Assembly: GCA_022842065.1 (NCBI GenBank)
Contig: JALHQH010000040.1
Location: 1 to 64,000, forward strand
DNA: 64,000 bases
Origin: Caldilineaceae bacterium
Lineage (GTDB): Bacteria > Chloroflexota > Anaerolineae > Caldilineales > Caldilineaceae
Direction: 5' to 3'
Part shown: positions 28,306-39,400 of the stretch, piece by piece
How the letters are laid out: each line of letters starts with the position of its first letter
Numbering within the stretch: the first letter of the stretch is position 1
The notes under the pieces: model-generated
Databases searched by the model: none
Told to the model about the DNA's origin: nothing
Seen by the model: the letters and a program-made list of their open reading frames with translations, nothing else
Position numbers and translations under genes: made by a program

Positions 28306-30783
28306 ATGTTGCGTCGCCAGTTGTTCATCCAACTTGCCCTTGTCAGCTTGGTACTTTCAGGCGTATTCTTCGTCGTCGATCCAGCCGTGGTGCTACCGTT
28401 GCAGGCTGGGCAATTGTTTGCGCCCAACCCACAGGCCACCTTTGACTGTACCGCAGTGGTGACCATTCCACAGAGTGAGTGCGAGGCATTGGTGGCATTT
28501 TATAATGCCACTGATGGAGCTGGTTGGAGGGTAAAGACAAACTGGTTTTTGACCAATAATCCTTGTCAGTGGGAGGGGGTTCGTGAATGTCTGAATGGGC
28601 ATGTAACAAACCTTGGGTTTGCCGATAATCGATTGGCCGGCGAAATTCCGGCCAGTATTGGGGCATTTACGCACTTACATACCCTAAATTTATTTCAGAA
28701 CCGGCTAACCGGCACGATTCCCAGTGCCGTGTCAACGCTCACTGCGTTGATCCAATTGCGGGTTGACGATAATTTGTTGAGTGGATCGATCCCAACTCAT
28801 CTGGCGAATCTCCGTAACCTGGAAGTGCTTAACCTACAAGGTAACAATTTTAGTGGCTCGATCCCTGCTGAAATTGGGACGATGACATCGCTACGTAGCC
28901 TTGTGCTGCATCGTAATGCGTTGGACGGAACGTTGCCGGCAACATTGACCAACCTAACAAACCTATACCGGTTATACCTCCATCAAAATTTCCTAAGTGG
29001 GTCATTGCCCGCCACGCTCGGCAATATGTCTAGCTTACGCGAGTTACTTTTGGATAATAATCAGTTTTCTGGTGAATTGCCGAGTGCATTGGTTACTTTA
29101 CAAGCTGCTTTGGATCCGACGAAAACAGGCTTCAGTTACAATCGTTTTATCTCAACCAACAGCGCCGTCCGTACTGCGATGCAAACAATTGACCCGGATT
29201 GGGAAACAACACAAACGGTGCCTCCTACCAATTTGCAGGGAACACCTGCCTCGTCGACTTCCATTCAATTGGACTGGACGAAGATTCCCTATGAAGGGGA
29301 TGGTGGCTATTACGAGATCAGTGTTGCTGTTTCCGGTGGAAATTACACCGTACGTGGCGAAACCCAAAACAAGTCGACTGATCGTTATCTGTTAACCGGA
29401 TTGCAGCCAGCCACTACCTATCAGATCCGGCTGCGTACATTTACACCAGCACATGGGGATCAGAAAAATAGTCTTTTTAGTGACTATACCCCAGCGATCC
29501 TGGTGATGCCAGGCCCCATTCCAACCGTTACCCCAACGCCCCAGCCGACAGTTACCTTCACACCACCGGCTACAGATACACCTACCCCGCGCCCAACGGT
29601 GACATTCACGCGGCAGGCTACAGATACACTCACACCAACAGCACCAGCCACCGTGACGCCAACCTTTACCAGTCAATCGCCCACGCCGACCCCAACCGTT
29701 ACGGCAACGGATGTAGGCGGTACCCAAACGACTCTGACACCTACTTCAACCGCTACTGATGTGCTGCCTAGTTGTGGGGAACCATCAAGTAGCGCGCTAA
29801 ATTGCCGTAGCTACCTACCCATCGTCGCGCTCCCCCCAACCCCAACCTTCACGCCGACTTTTACACCGCCGTCGCCTCTACCACCGGCATGGCGGCAGTT
29901 GACAGGTGGGTTGAATAGCGCGGCGTTGGCTGTGCAAGGCAATACCCTTTTTGCTGGTGTGATTGGGAATAGTGGTGCGGCACGTGGTCTTTATACTGGT
30001 AGCCTAGCCAATTGTCCTGCTAATGTAAACCTGACTCAAGTCAGCACTGTCAATCGCCCAGGCGGTGAGAGTGTGTATGGCATCATTTTTGCCGGCAATA
30101 ATGGCGTTGTGGCTTCGTATGATGGTGGGGTTTATTATAGCGCGGATGCGGGTAATTTCTGGCAAAAGCCGACAACGAGCTTACTCCGCCCGCGTACCGT
30201 TACCAATGTCCGCGACACCTTTTTCGTCGGCACCCAAGAAAACGGGATCTATCAAAGTAAGGATGGTGGTCGGAATTGGAGTCAAGAAGCTGGCATTGAC
30301 TTTCCTAATGACATCAACGCTGTTGTTGCCGATACGATTGACTCGGCCAAGTTGTGGATCGGTGCGGAAGACACTGGGGTTTGGGCTTACACGGTTGATT
30401 TGAATCGCCAGCCCAGCAATCCGATTCAAGGACTTGCCGACAGCGCGAGAGATGTGTGGGATATTGTCTTTGATCCGGCCAACAACATCTATCTGGCGAC
30501 AGGTGGCGGTGTCTACCGTGGTAACGGCGTGACTACTTGGACTCTTTATGGTGCTTCCCCCACGGGTACGCGGTCGCTGGCTTTAATCAATGATACCCTC
30601 TATGTTGGCGTCAGTAACAATGGTGTCTGGCGGCGCCCACTTAGTGGCGGCGATTGGGAACGCGTCACCTCTCCCGGCTGGAATGACAATAGCACCGTGC
30701 GTGATCTGCTCTATGACCCCACCCACTGCGGTGGGTTGCTGGCCGCGACCAATGATGGGGTCTGGTTGTATCCCTTGCCGTAA
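28306..30783 (+). CDS. Secreted LRR-fibronectin III-propeller protein, paralogue 1
   Basis: 825 residues from the ATG after AGAGGAGG. A signal peptide is followed by an LRR N-cap (CEALVAFYNATDGAGW near 61) and about seven plant-type LRRs (LxxLxLxxNxLxGxIPxxL) to about 290. Then come one FnIII domain (about 335-430, PPTNLQGTP to YQIRLRTF), a Thr/Pro-rich linker, a YLPIVALPPTPT segment, and a C-terminal region of about 260 residues with repeated blades (NTLFAGVIGNSGAARGLY, WIGAEDTGVW) resembling BNR/photosystem-type propellers. Extracellular binding or adhesion is inferred from the architecture. No catalytic motif is seen. Confidence 0.88.
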   Translation: MLRRQLFIQLALVSLVLSGVFFVVDPAVVLPLQAGQLFAPNPQATFDCTAVVTIPQSECEALVAFYNATDGAGWRVKTNWFLTNNPCQWEGVRECLNGHVTNLGFADNRLAGEIPASIGAFTHLHTLNLFQNRLTGTIPSAVSTLTALIQLRVDDNLLSGSIPTHLANLRNLEVLNLQGNNFSGSIPAEIGTMTSLRSLVLHRNALDGTLPATLTNLTNLYRLYLHQNFLSGSLPATLGNMSSLRELLLDNNQFSGELPSALVTLQAALDPTKTGFSYNRFISTNSAVRTAMQTIDPDWETTQTVPPTNLQGTPASSTSIQLDWTKIPYEGDGGYYEISVAVSGGNYTVRGETQNKSTDRYLLTGLQPATTYQIRLRTFTPAHGDQKNSLFSDYTPAILVMPGPIPTVTPTPQPTVTFTPPATDTPTPRPTVTFTRQATDTLTPTAPATVTPTFTSQSPTPTPTVTATDVGGTQTTLTPTSTATDVLPSCGEPSSSALNCRSYLPIVALPPTPTFTPTFTPPSPLPPAWRQLTGGLNSAALAVQGNTLFAGVIGNSGAARGLYTGSLANCPANVNLTQVSTVNRPGGESVYGIIFAGNNGVVASYDGGVYYSADAGNFWQKPTTSLLRPRTVTNVRDTFFVGTQENGIYQSKDGGRNWSQEAGIDFPNDINAVVADTIDSAKLWIGAEDTGVWAYTVDLNRQPSNPIQGLADSARDVWDIVFDPANNIYLATGGGVYRGNGVTTWTLYGASPTGTRSLALINDTLYVGVSNNGVWRRPLSGGDWERVTSPGWNDNSTVRDLLYDPTHCGGLLAATNDGVWLYPLP

Positions 30784-30873
30784 TGGCTGCCGTATATCGA
30801 CCATTGCAAACCACCCTTACCGCATCGCGGGTGATTATTTGATTTACGAAGGTCATATTATCTTGTTTTTCGC

Positions 30874-30952
30874 TGGCGTGACCGCTCTTGATTCTCTGTT
30901 TTTGCTTACGAGACCCCCGGTCGCTGCCCCAACTGATAGAGGAGAATCGATC
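30874..30952 (+). promoter_or_regulatory. Conserved leader block 2 before the second LRR gene
   Basis: TGGCGTGACCGCTCTTG, then GACCCCCGGTCGCTGCC, then AGAGGAGAATCGATC before the start codon: the counterpart of 28228-28305. The 170-base gap between the two LRR genes shows no obvious terminator, so the second gene may be read from the first promoter as well as its own. Confidence 0.6.
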
Positions 30953-33376
30953 ATGTTGCATCAACAATTGCCTATTCGTTTTGTGTCTGTCAGCTTTATA
31001 ATGTTGGTGATAGCGCTGTGCGCCGCGTCTCAAGGGCCTATGCCGCTGCTGGCTGGACAATTATTCGCGCCAAAAGCGCAGGTAACCTTTGACTGTACAG
31101 CCGTGGTTAGTATCCCTCGCACTGAGTGTGAGGCGCTTGTTGTTCTTTACAATTCGACCGATGGTCCTAATTGGCGCAAACAAGATAATTGGTTTGTTAC
31201 TAACGATCCTTGCAACTGGCATGGTGTGTTACTCTGTGCTAATGGTCGCATCGTCCGCCTTGGTTTTTTTGATAATAAGCTTACTGGCGAAATTCCTGAT
31301 GCAATTGGGGCATTTACACAGTTAACCATCCTAAATTTGCATCTGAATCGACTGCGCGGCACCATCCCCACTGTGCTCTCTACCCTGACCTTGTTGACAC
31401 AGTTACGACTTGACCAAAACTCGCTGCTTGGGTCGATTCCGCCTGAGTTGGCAAATCTGCGGCAGTTGGAACTTCTCAACTTGGGTTTTAATGATTTGAC
31501 TGGTTCGATTCCACCTGAATTAGGCTCGATCACTTCACTGCAACGGCTCATTTTACAAGACAATGCATTGGTTGGCCCGCTGCCCGCGACATTGACTAAT
31601 CTTACCGGCTTGGTGCGCTTGTATGTTGGCAACAACCGTTTGGAGGGGCCCTTGCCGGCTGATCTTGACAAGATCAGTAATTTAGAGGATTTTCAGGTCC
31701 ATAATAACCAATTCTCCGGCGAACTGCCGGCCGCACTGGTTGCCCTGCAGGATTCGCTGGATCCAACGGAAACCTTCTTTGCCTACAACCGCTTCACCTC
31801 CACCAACAGTGCCGTTCGTACCGCAATGCAAAGCATTGATGTAGATTGGGAAAGCACACAGACGGTGCCGCCAACTAATTTACAGGGGTCACCTATCTCT
31901 GCGACTTCGATTCAGTTGACCTGGCAAAAAATTCTTTATGTCGATGAAACACACGGTGGTCATTACGAGGTCAGCTATGCTCCGGCTGGTGGCAACTATA
32001 CCATAGTGAGTAACAACCCTAGTAAAATAGCCGAAAGTTATTTGTTGACCGGTTTGCAGCCCAGTACCACCTATCGGATCCGGTTGCGCACCTTTAGTCC
32101 CGCGCATGATTTTCAGCAGAACGATCTATATAGCGACTATACCCCTGAACTTTCGGTGACAACCCCCGCATTATCGACCAACACGTTGACGCCAACTGCG
32201 ACGCCCTTCCCCACCGATACGGCGACTGCCACCGCAACCTCAACCGCAACCCCGACACTAACGCCTACGTCCATTTCTTCCAACCCAACGGAGACCGCGA
32301 CGCCCTCTCCTACACTTACACTTACACCTACTCCCGAAGTCACAGGGGTCGGGGGTCCCGACGGCTGCACGGTCGTTGATCGCAACAGCGGCGCGTTAGT
32401 CTGCCAAAGTTACCTGCCTATCGTCGCACTACCCCCAACGCCCACCGCAACGCCAACCCTATTGCCAATTGCGACCGTTATTCCCGTCTGGCAGCAGTTG
32501 GCGGGGAATGGCTTGAATGTTGTCACACTGGCTGTACAAGGTGACACCCTTTTTGTCGGCACGAGTGGGAGCAGTGGTGCCAACCGCGGTCTTTATCGCG
32601 GCAACCTGGCTACTTGTCGCACCGGTGTTACACTCGCCCCAGTGGCTGATGTTAACGGTGCTGGCCCCCACAGTATTCAGGATCTTGTTTTTGCCGGCAC
32701 GCATGGGGTCGTTGCTTCGCATGATCGGGGCCTCTATTTTACCAATGATGGTGGCAACAATTGGCAAACGGCTAATCCTGCCCTACCGAATCCTAGTACA
32801 GTTGCCTATGTTAATGGCATCTTTTATGCCGGGACCGCCCTTGAGGGCATCTATCAAAGCCTCGATCAGGGGGCAAATTGGACTTTGTTATCGCGCGCGC
32901 CAAGCAAGATCAATGTCATCCGCTTAGATGAAGCAGTTCCTGATGTGCTTTGGATTGGGACGGAAGATGACGGCGTCTACTCGCTAAGGAGGAGTACCCT
33001 TACCCAAAACAAGAGTGGTCTTGATGCTGCCGGCCAGATTGTCTGGGACTTTGCCTTTGATCTGGCGACAGTCTATGTTGCTACGGATGGTGGTATTTTT
33101 GCTGGTAATGGTAGCGCTGCTTGGACGCCTTATGGCCCTTCGCCCAGTGGTGTCCAATTCCGCAGCTTGGTGCTAATCAATGACACGCTTTACGCCGGCG
33201 CTAGTGGCAATGGGGTCTGGCGGCGGTCGCTGGTTGGCGGCGATTGGGAACGCGTGACCTCCCCCGGCTGGAATGATAGTAGCACCGTGCGTGATCTGCT
33301 CTATGACCCCACCCACTGCGGTGGGTTGCTGGCCGCGACCAATGATGGGGTTTGGTTGTATCCGTTGCGTCGGTAA
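30953..33376 (+). CDS. Secreted LRR-fibronectin III-propeller protein, paralogue 2
   Basis: 807 residues from the ATG after AGAGGAG; longer in-frame starts fall inside the previous gene. The same layout as its neighbour: signal peptide, LRR N-cap (CEALVVLYNSTDGPNW), about seven LRRs, FnIII (PPTNLQGSPISATSIQLTW), Thr/Pro linker, YLPIVALPPTPT and a propeller-like C-terminus. The final 130 bases are almost identical to those of paralogue 1, more so than the rest, suggesting recent gene conversion. Probably an exported surface protein. Its ligand is unknown. Confidence 0.88.
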   Translation: MLHQQLPIRFVSVSFIMLVIALCAASQGPMPLLAGQLFAPKAQVTFDCTAVVSIPRTECEALVVLYNSTDGPNWRKQDNWFVTNDPCNWHGVLLCANGRIVRLGFFDNKLTGEIPDAIGAFTQLTILNLHLNRLRGTIPTVLSTLTLLTQLRLDQNSLLGSIPPELANLRQLELLNLGFNDLTGSIPPELGSITSLQRLILQDNALVGPLPATLTNLTGLVRLYVGNNRLEGPLPADLDKISNLEDFQVHNNQFSGELPAALVALQDSLDPTETFFAYNRFTSTNSAVRTAMQSIDVDWESTQTVPPTNLQGSPISATSIQLTWQKILYVDETHGGHYEVSYAPAGGNYTIVSNNPSKIAESYLLTGLQPSTTYRIRLRTFSPAHDFQQNDLYSDYTPELSVTTPALSTNTLTPTATPFPTDTATATATSTATPTLTPTSISSNPTETATPSPTLTLTPTPEVTGVGGPDGCTVVDRNSGALVCQSYLPIVALPPTPTATPTLLPIATVIPVWQQLAGNGLNVVTLAVQGDTLFVGTSGSSGANRGLYRGNLATCRTGVTLAPVADVNGAGPHSIQDLVFAGTHGVVASHDRGLYFTNDGGNNWQTANPALPNPSTVAYVNGIFYAGTALEGIYQSLDQGANWTLLSRAPSKINVIRLDEAVPDVLWIGTEDDGVYSLRRSTLTQNKSGLDAAGQIVWDFAFDLATVYVATDGGIFAGNGSAAWTPYGPSPSGVQFRSLVLINDTLYAGASGNGVWRRSLVGGDWERVTSPGWNDSSTVRDLLYDPTHCGGLLAATNDGVWLYPLRR

Positions 33377-33390
33377 CACACCCCGATCAA

Positions 33391-33440
33391 AGCAGATAAA
33401 AAAAGTGGCCGCTTGTGCAAGCGGCCACTTTTTTATCTGC
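33391..33440. terminator. Bidirectional terminator between the LRR and macroglobulin genes
   Basis: AGATAAAAAAAGTGGCCGCTTG and its complement with a 2-base loop, with A and T runs on either side, so it can stop both convergent transcripts. Confidence 0.9.
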
Positions 33441-33445
33441 TTACT

Positions 33446-36400
33446 TTACTCCACAATCACCCGATCCGCCGCGCTCCGTCCGAAGACTTCGGGGGAATAC
33501 ATCTCCTCTGCCTTGGCTGGCGGGACGACGAACTCGCCAGGCGTCGTGGCACGAGCCACATACGAATAGTTGTAAACGCCATCCCACAGCAGGGTGGTGA
33601 AAGCTTCGGCCCGTTCGTCGCGCAGGTTTTGGTGATCATACCAGGTGCTCCACCACCACCAGCCATAAGAACGCTCGCCGGGATCTTGGGGCACATTCTC
33701 GCTGACGGCCAACGCCGGGTTGATCGCTTCTAGCCCAGCGGGCAGCGGGTCAACCAGGGCGACGTGGTAGCGGCGGTTGTCGGCAACCAGGGTCAGGCGT
33801 ACCCGGACGCGGGCACCAGCCTTGATATGCCAAACGCCCTCTTCGTCACGGCGCACGTCCTCGACATCATCGACCGCTTCGTAGACGCGTTCGACGACAA
33901 AACCCATGTCAACCGGCGGCATGTTCAGGTCGGTCGGGGCATAGCGTAGGCCCAAGCGATAGTAGAGCCGTCCATCCCCTTCTTTGCTGATTACCAGATC
34001 CTGCGTTGCGCCACTGGCTAACTCGCCATCCGTCAGATAGCTCATCGGGATCTTGGTTTCGTTGCGCTCGGTGGTGCGCCCTGCGTAGACATGTTCGCCG
34101 GCATAAGTTTCGCCTAGCCAGAGACGGGCCACGAAGTCGGGGGTCTGCGCCTCAAAGGTATTGAAGTAGCGGTCAAGCGCCAGCAAGACAAAGGCATTTT
34201 CTTGCGTGTTGTTCCAGCGCCCGGCGGTGCGATTAGCCAGCAGACCGGTCACCACCTTGGGAATCAGGTCGCTTTCTGGCGCATCTTGGATCAGCGCATC
34301 AAGCACAATGGCATCGGTGCGCCGGCTGGAGTGCAGCAGTAGGTAGGCCTCTTCGCCATAGGAGGTAGTGAAATTGGCCGCGCCGGCCGTCTCCACCACG
34401 CGGTTGTTAATCTGCGTGCGGATCGCTTCGACTTCCTGGGCCGAAGCTGCATCGCCACTCAACACCTGCCAGATCCAGGCAATCGCTTCGAGCGACTGTT
34501 CTTCCAAGCTCTGCTCGTTGAGCAGGTTGCGCGCCTTGGCGGTGTCGACATCACCCATCAGTGCGCGCACATAAAGTGCATAAGCGCTCAGACTGTGGCG
34601 CACCGGTTGGCTGTACCAGTAGGGATAGTAATTCTCGATGTTGCGCAGGTGGTCGAGCGCCCGGCTCATCAGCTCATCCGGCACATCGAAGTCCTTCATG
34701 CGCGCCTGCTGCAAGGCATGGGCGATATGGATGCTGTAGTAGGGCACCGACTCGTCGCCTTGGGTCCAGACCGGCCAGCCGCCATCACCATTCTGCAACT
34801 GTTGCAGCCGCGTAATATCGCGCTGCACTGCGGCCTCCATCGCTTCAGGCGAGGGTAAGCCCTCAGCTTTAAAGGCGGTTAGCACATCACGTAAGGCCGC
34901 TACGCCGAGAATGCGCGAGGCCAACTGCTCCGAACATTCGAAGGGATAACTGGTCAGGTAGAGCACGGCATCGGTCAGCGCCTGCACGGCGGTGGACGAA
35001 GTGCTGATCTCCAGCCCGCCAAACTGCGAGAAGACATTCTGCGGCGCGGCCACCGGTTGGGCTACCGCCCCTTCATCCACGACGCCGTAGACTGCAAAGG
35101 CTTCGGTTGTCGCCGGGGTGTAAACGGGCAGATCAATGGTGGCGGCATCGGCATAGTCACCGGCGGTGGCGGCAATCTGAATGCGCACCGTACCGGCACT
35201 TTGGGTTGTCGCCGCAAAACGTACCTCAACCCGATCATTGCCCCCAATCGTGACTGACTGCCCACTGGTTGAGAGTTCGTCGATGGTCGTGCCATCGGTC
35301 AGGTTAAGATTGCTGGCGCGCACGGCAACATCAACAGTCATTGTCTCTGCCGTCTGGTTCTGCAAAACAATTGGCAGGGCAAAGCGGTCACCGAAGTTGA
35401 GGAAGCGCGGGGCAGAGGGGCGCACCATGAGGGGTAACCGCGCCGTCATGTTTGCCTCACCAGTGCCAAAGTACTTGCCCTCTGCCACGGCGACGACCAT
35501 GACGCGATAGCGGGTCAGATTGTCGGGCATGGTAAAGTCCACGGTTGCTTTGCCATTACTATCGGTGCGCACTTCGGGAGCAAAGACCGCGAGCGGATCA
35601 AAGTTGCTGCGAATGGTGATCGCGGCACCGGGGGCTTGTGCCGCACCGGCCTCACTCTCTTCGGCGAAGGCCATATCGGACGCAACTGCTTCGGTCGCCA
35701 TCGGTGGAGCTGCGCCGGCTGCCATAGGCATCTCTGCCGAACGTGCGCTAAACATCATCGACTCTTGGGCGACATTCGCCACCTGGCTGGCCAACTCTTC
35801 TGGATTGGCCAGAATGATGCTGGAGCGGGCATAGTAGCTGCTCACATCGCCACCGCGTTGGCTGTAGAAGATGCCAACCGGATCGGCCAATTGGTAATTG
35901 GTCAGCGCCAGTACCGCCTCATCGACCACGACCAGGGCCAACTCGGCATCAGCCACCGGTGCACCGGTGGTGTCGGTCACGGTGACGGCCACCGACGTTT
36001 CTATGCCTGGTTCCAGTGCGGTCGCTGCCGGCACCGCTTCGACCTTCAAGGTGCGACTGACCGGTGGCACCGCCAAGGTCAGCGAGCCAGTTGCATAGGC
36101 GGGACGCTGGGGCACATCCGGAATCGTGCCGCCGGCTTCATCAGTGCGTGGGGTCGCCCCGGTGAGATCAACTTGGATATTCAAGTTGGGAATGTGCTCT
36201 TCGGCAATCGGGATCTGCAGGGTGTAGCTGCCATCCTCAATCGTGAAGCGTTCGGTGTAGAGCAGCCCACTGCGACTAACGGTGAGCAGCCCTTCCGCTG
36301 GGCTAAAGGGCGCTTGCACCAGCACCTCGGCGACATCACCGGGCTGATAGTTTTCCTTGTCGGGGATGAGCACCGCTTCTTCTTGCTGCACGTTGCGGGC

Positions 36401-39400
36401 GGCTGGGCGTTTGCCGCCGGCTACCCACATCGTCAATTCACTCTCGTTGAGCCGCTCGCGATCATCGCGGACAGTGGCCGTGACTTTGTAAGTGCCGCCC
36501 TGTTCTGTCGTGAATTCACAGGTAACGGGTGCGGTCGTAGACTCAACCACACACTCCTGTGTGTCAGCGGCGACCTCTTGCCATTGCCCCTGGACATATT
36601 GCCACTCCTGCCGTGCCGCGCGTACGGTTACCTGATGACCAGCCATTGCGTTGCCATCCAGGTCGGTGACTACAGCCTCCACAACCAATGGTTCACTCTG
36701 TTCGACAAAGGCGCGTGCGCTGCGCAGACCGACATAACGATCCGCCGGGTGGACGAGCAGCGAAGTCGTTGCGGCCCACGCCTGGCGGTTGACATCCATG
36801 ACGACCGCTTCCGCCATCACGCTGTAGGGGCGTGGCTCCATCGTCCCTTGTTCGCCCGTGTCACTTGCCGTGCCGGTTTCAGCCGCAGTGCCATCAAACT
36901 CCATGCGCAGGTAATGGTTGCCGCTGGGGTCGGTGCGACTGCTGTAACTTTGGGTGTTGGTGCCAGCTACGCCCCCATCAAAAGCCCCATAGGCATATTC
37001 CGGGCCATAGGGTCGCCACCAAGGCACCCATTTGCCAAAGGTGAAGTCGGGCCAGCCGGGCGGTGAATAGCTGCTGGGCGTGCTGCTCACATTCCAGGTT
37101 GTCTCGGCACCGGGCAGTGGCCCGCCGGCAAAATATTGCGCGGCGACGGCGACCACGGCATCATCGCCGACAAAGAAGGGGCCCATCCCCTCGTTGCGTG
37201 CGGTCACTTCGAATTCGGGACGGCGGAACTCTTGGATCTGGAAGCTGTGATAATACTCGGCGCTGTAGACGTTAGCGACATTGCGGGCCGAGAGGTAGAT
37301 ATTCGCATAGCCCAGGTTGGTATTGTCGGGCAGGCTAAAGCTGAAATCGAAGCCGCCCAACTCGCTGACCTCAATCACCCCGTCGTCGAGTTGGTTGCCC
37401 TGCGGATCCATCACCTGGTATTGGATTGTAATGTCAGCTGGGGTTGCGCTGGGTAGCAACACATCGCCCTGTTGTTTGGCACCAATCCGGCGCAGCCAAC
37501 CTTTGAGATGCACTTCCTCACCGGGGCGATACATCTGGCGGTCATCATAAACATACCAGCGTAACTCATCATTGGGCGTCGAGCGCAGCCAGCCGCCCTC
37601 ACCCCAATAGTAGCTATTCTGTGGTAACAGCGCAACATCATCGCCCAGCGTGCCAAGCAAGACTGGTGCGCTCTGATCCGGCAGGGCAAAGCGGGCAATG
37701 CCACTGTCATCGGTCGTCGCGCTGGCATCGGTATTGAGCAATTGTAATTTGACGCCGTTGAGCGGTGTGCCATCCTTCAGCGCCGTAGCCCAGGCGACCA
37801 TTTCACTGTGATCGACAAAGGCATCCAGCGCAATTTGGGTCACCTGCACCCAGGTCATTAGCCGGGGTGGCTGCCCACCACCGCGGCCAAAGGGTAGCTG
37901 CGAGAGGAAACTGGAGAGCATGTCCTGTGGTACATCAACCACGATGATCAGATGCCCAGTCACCCCGTTCAAGGCTGCGCTCAGATCAATATTGGTCTCG
38001 ACCAATTGATCTTCAGTTGTCTCAATCTGAATTGACTCATTGAGCACGGCGCGACCGGGCGGATCAGCGGGATCGTCTTGATATGCTTCGTCACGCAAAT
38101 AGGCCTGATAAGCCAGCCAGTCGTCAGGGGTCACGGCGAAGGCACGCACGCGTACTTGCTCGTAGTTGACTGAGTAGAGGGTGTAGAACGGCTTGCTCGA
38201 TGACGGGTCCAGCGTAATAAAGTTCTGGTTGGGGCCGGTGAGGTAAGCGGTGGCCGGACCAGTCTTAAAGGTGAGCGTCTGATCTTCACCCAGCGTCTGG
38301 CCAAAGATGTCCTGCAAAGTGCCGCTCAGCGTCACTTCATAGGTCGTGCGACCGGCGGTCGGGCCGCGCAATTCAATGCTGTTGCCGGTGGCCTGGATGA
38401 CTAACCCATCGACAGCTGGGCTAATGGTCACCTGCGTTGGGTCAAATGCTTGCCCATCAAGCGTGTTGTTAAAGCGAATATAGAAGGGGGTAAAGGGTGG
38501 ACATTCCTCACCCCAGCTACAGCCATGTTCCTCAACGCGCAAGGGCGCATAAGTGTTAAAGCTAAAGGATTGCACAGCTTCAGTAATCAACGGCCCTTCG
38601 GCAGAGGGAGTGCCCGGCCCAATGTTCACCACCACCGTCGTCTCGGTGGGGAACTCTTGCTCGGCGCGCAAGACCAGCCAACGTCCGGCCAGGGTTTGTT
38701 TGATCAGGTTGGTGATGTTGAGATCTTCGGCAATCTCGGCCTCGGTGGCCAGGCGGACCGGGTAGCTTTCCCCACTCGCCGTGACGCTAACGGTCTTTAG
38801 TACGGCCGCGGGATCGATCTGCTGGTCAAAGCTGACCAAGATCAACGGGTCAAGCGGCTGGGGGCCAGGGCTGGGCCAAGTGTATTGCAACACAGGCGGC
38901 GGTGTGCGGAAGTTCCACGTCACCCCTGCGGTCAATTCGCCGCCCGTCGCCGAGGTAGTGCCCGCAGGAATTTCGACCGTGTATTCGGTTGCCTTGGGGA
39001 AGCGGTCGATTTCGTCGGATTTGTATTCAAAGGTGAGCGTCTTGGTGCCCACCCATTTCCAGGTGCCGGTCAAGGCTGGGGTAATCTGCACGGGCACATC
39101 AGCTGCGCTCAGCTCATCCAGCGTCGTCAATGGGACCATCGGTTGGTTAAAGGTGACGCTCAGGAAAGGCGCAATCGGAATTTCCCCTTCGGGCGCAAAA
39201 CGCAACACCTCCAATGGGCCAGACGCCACTTCAACCGGCGCGCTAACAGTATCAGTTGGTGGCGGGAAGGTGCTGGTGATCGTCACGCCGGGGCGCGGTG
39301 GTGGTAACACTTCTTCCGGCAGGCGGAAATCAACTTGATCACCTGTCTCTAGGGTCAACTCTTCCACACGGGCCAGCAGCGTCTCCACCGCGGCTTGATC

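Noticed and set aside
30590..30952. Extended start of the second LRR protein
   Set aside because: The extension overlaps the end of the first LRR gene in another frame; the ATG at 30953 has a strong ribosome-binding site and a signal peptide.
35636..37066. 476-codon plus-strand frame opposite the macroglobulin gene
   Set aside because: The minus strand encodes a clear, full-length A2M protein; the opposite frame has no domain or ribosome-binding site and results from codon bias.
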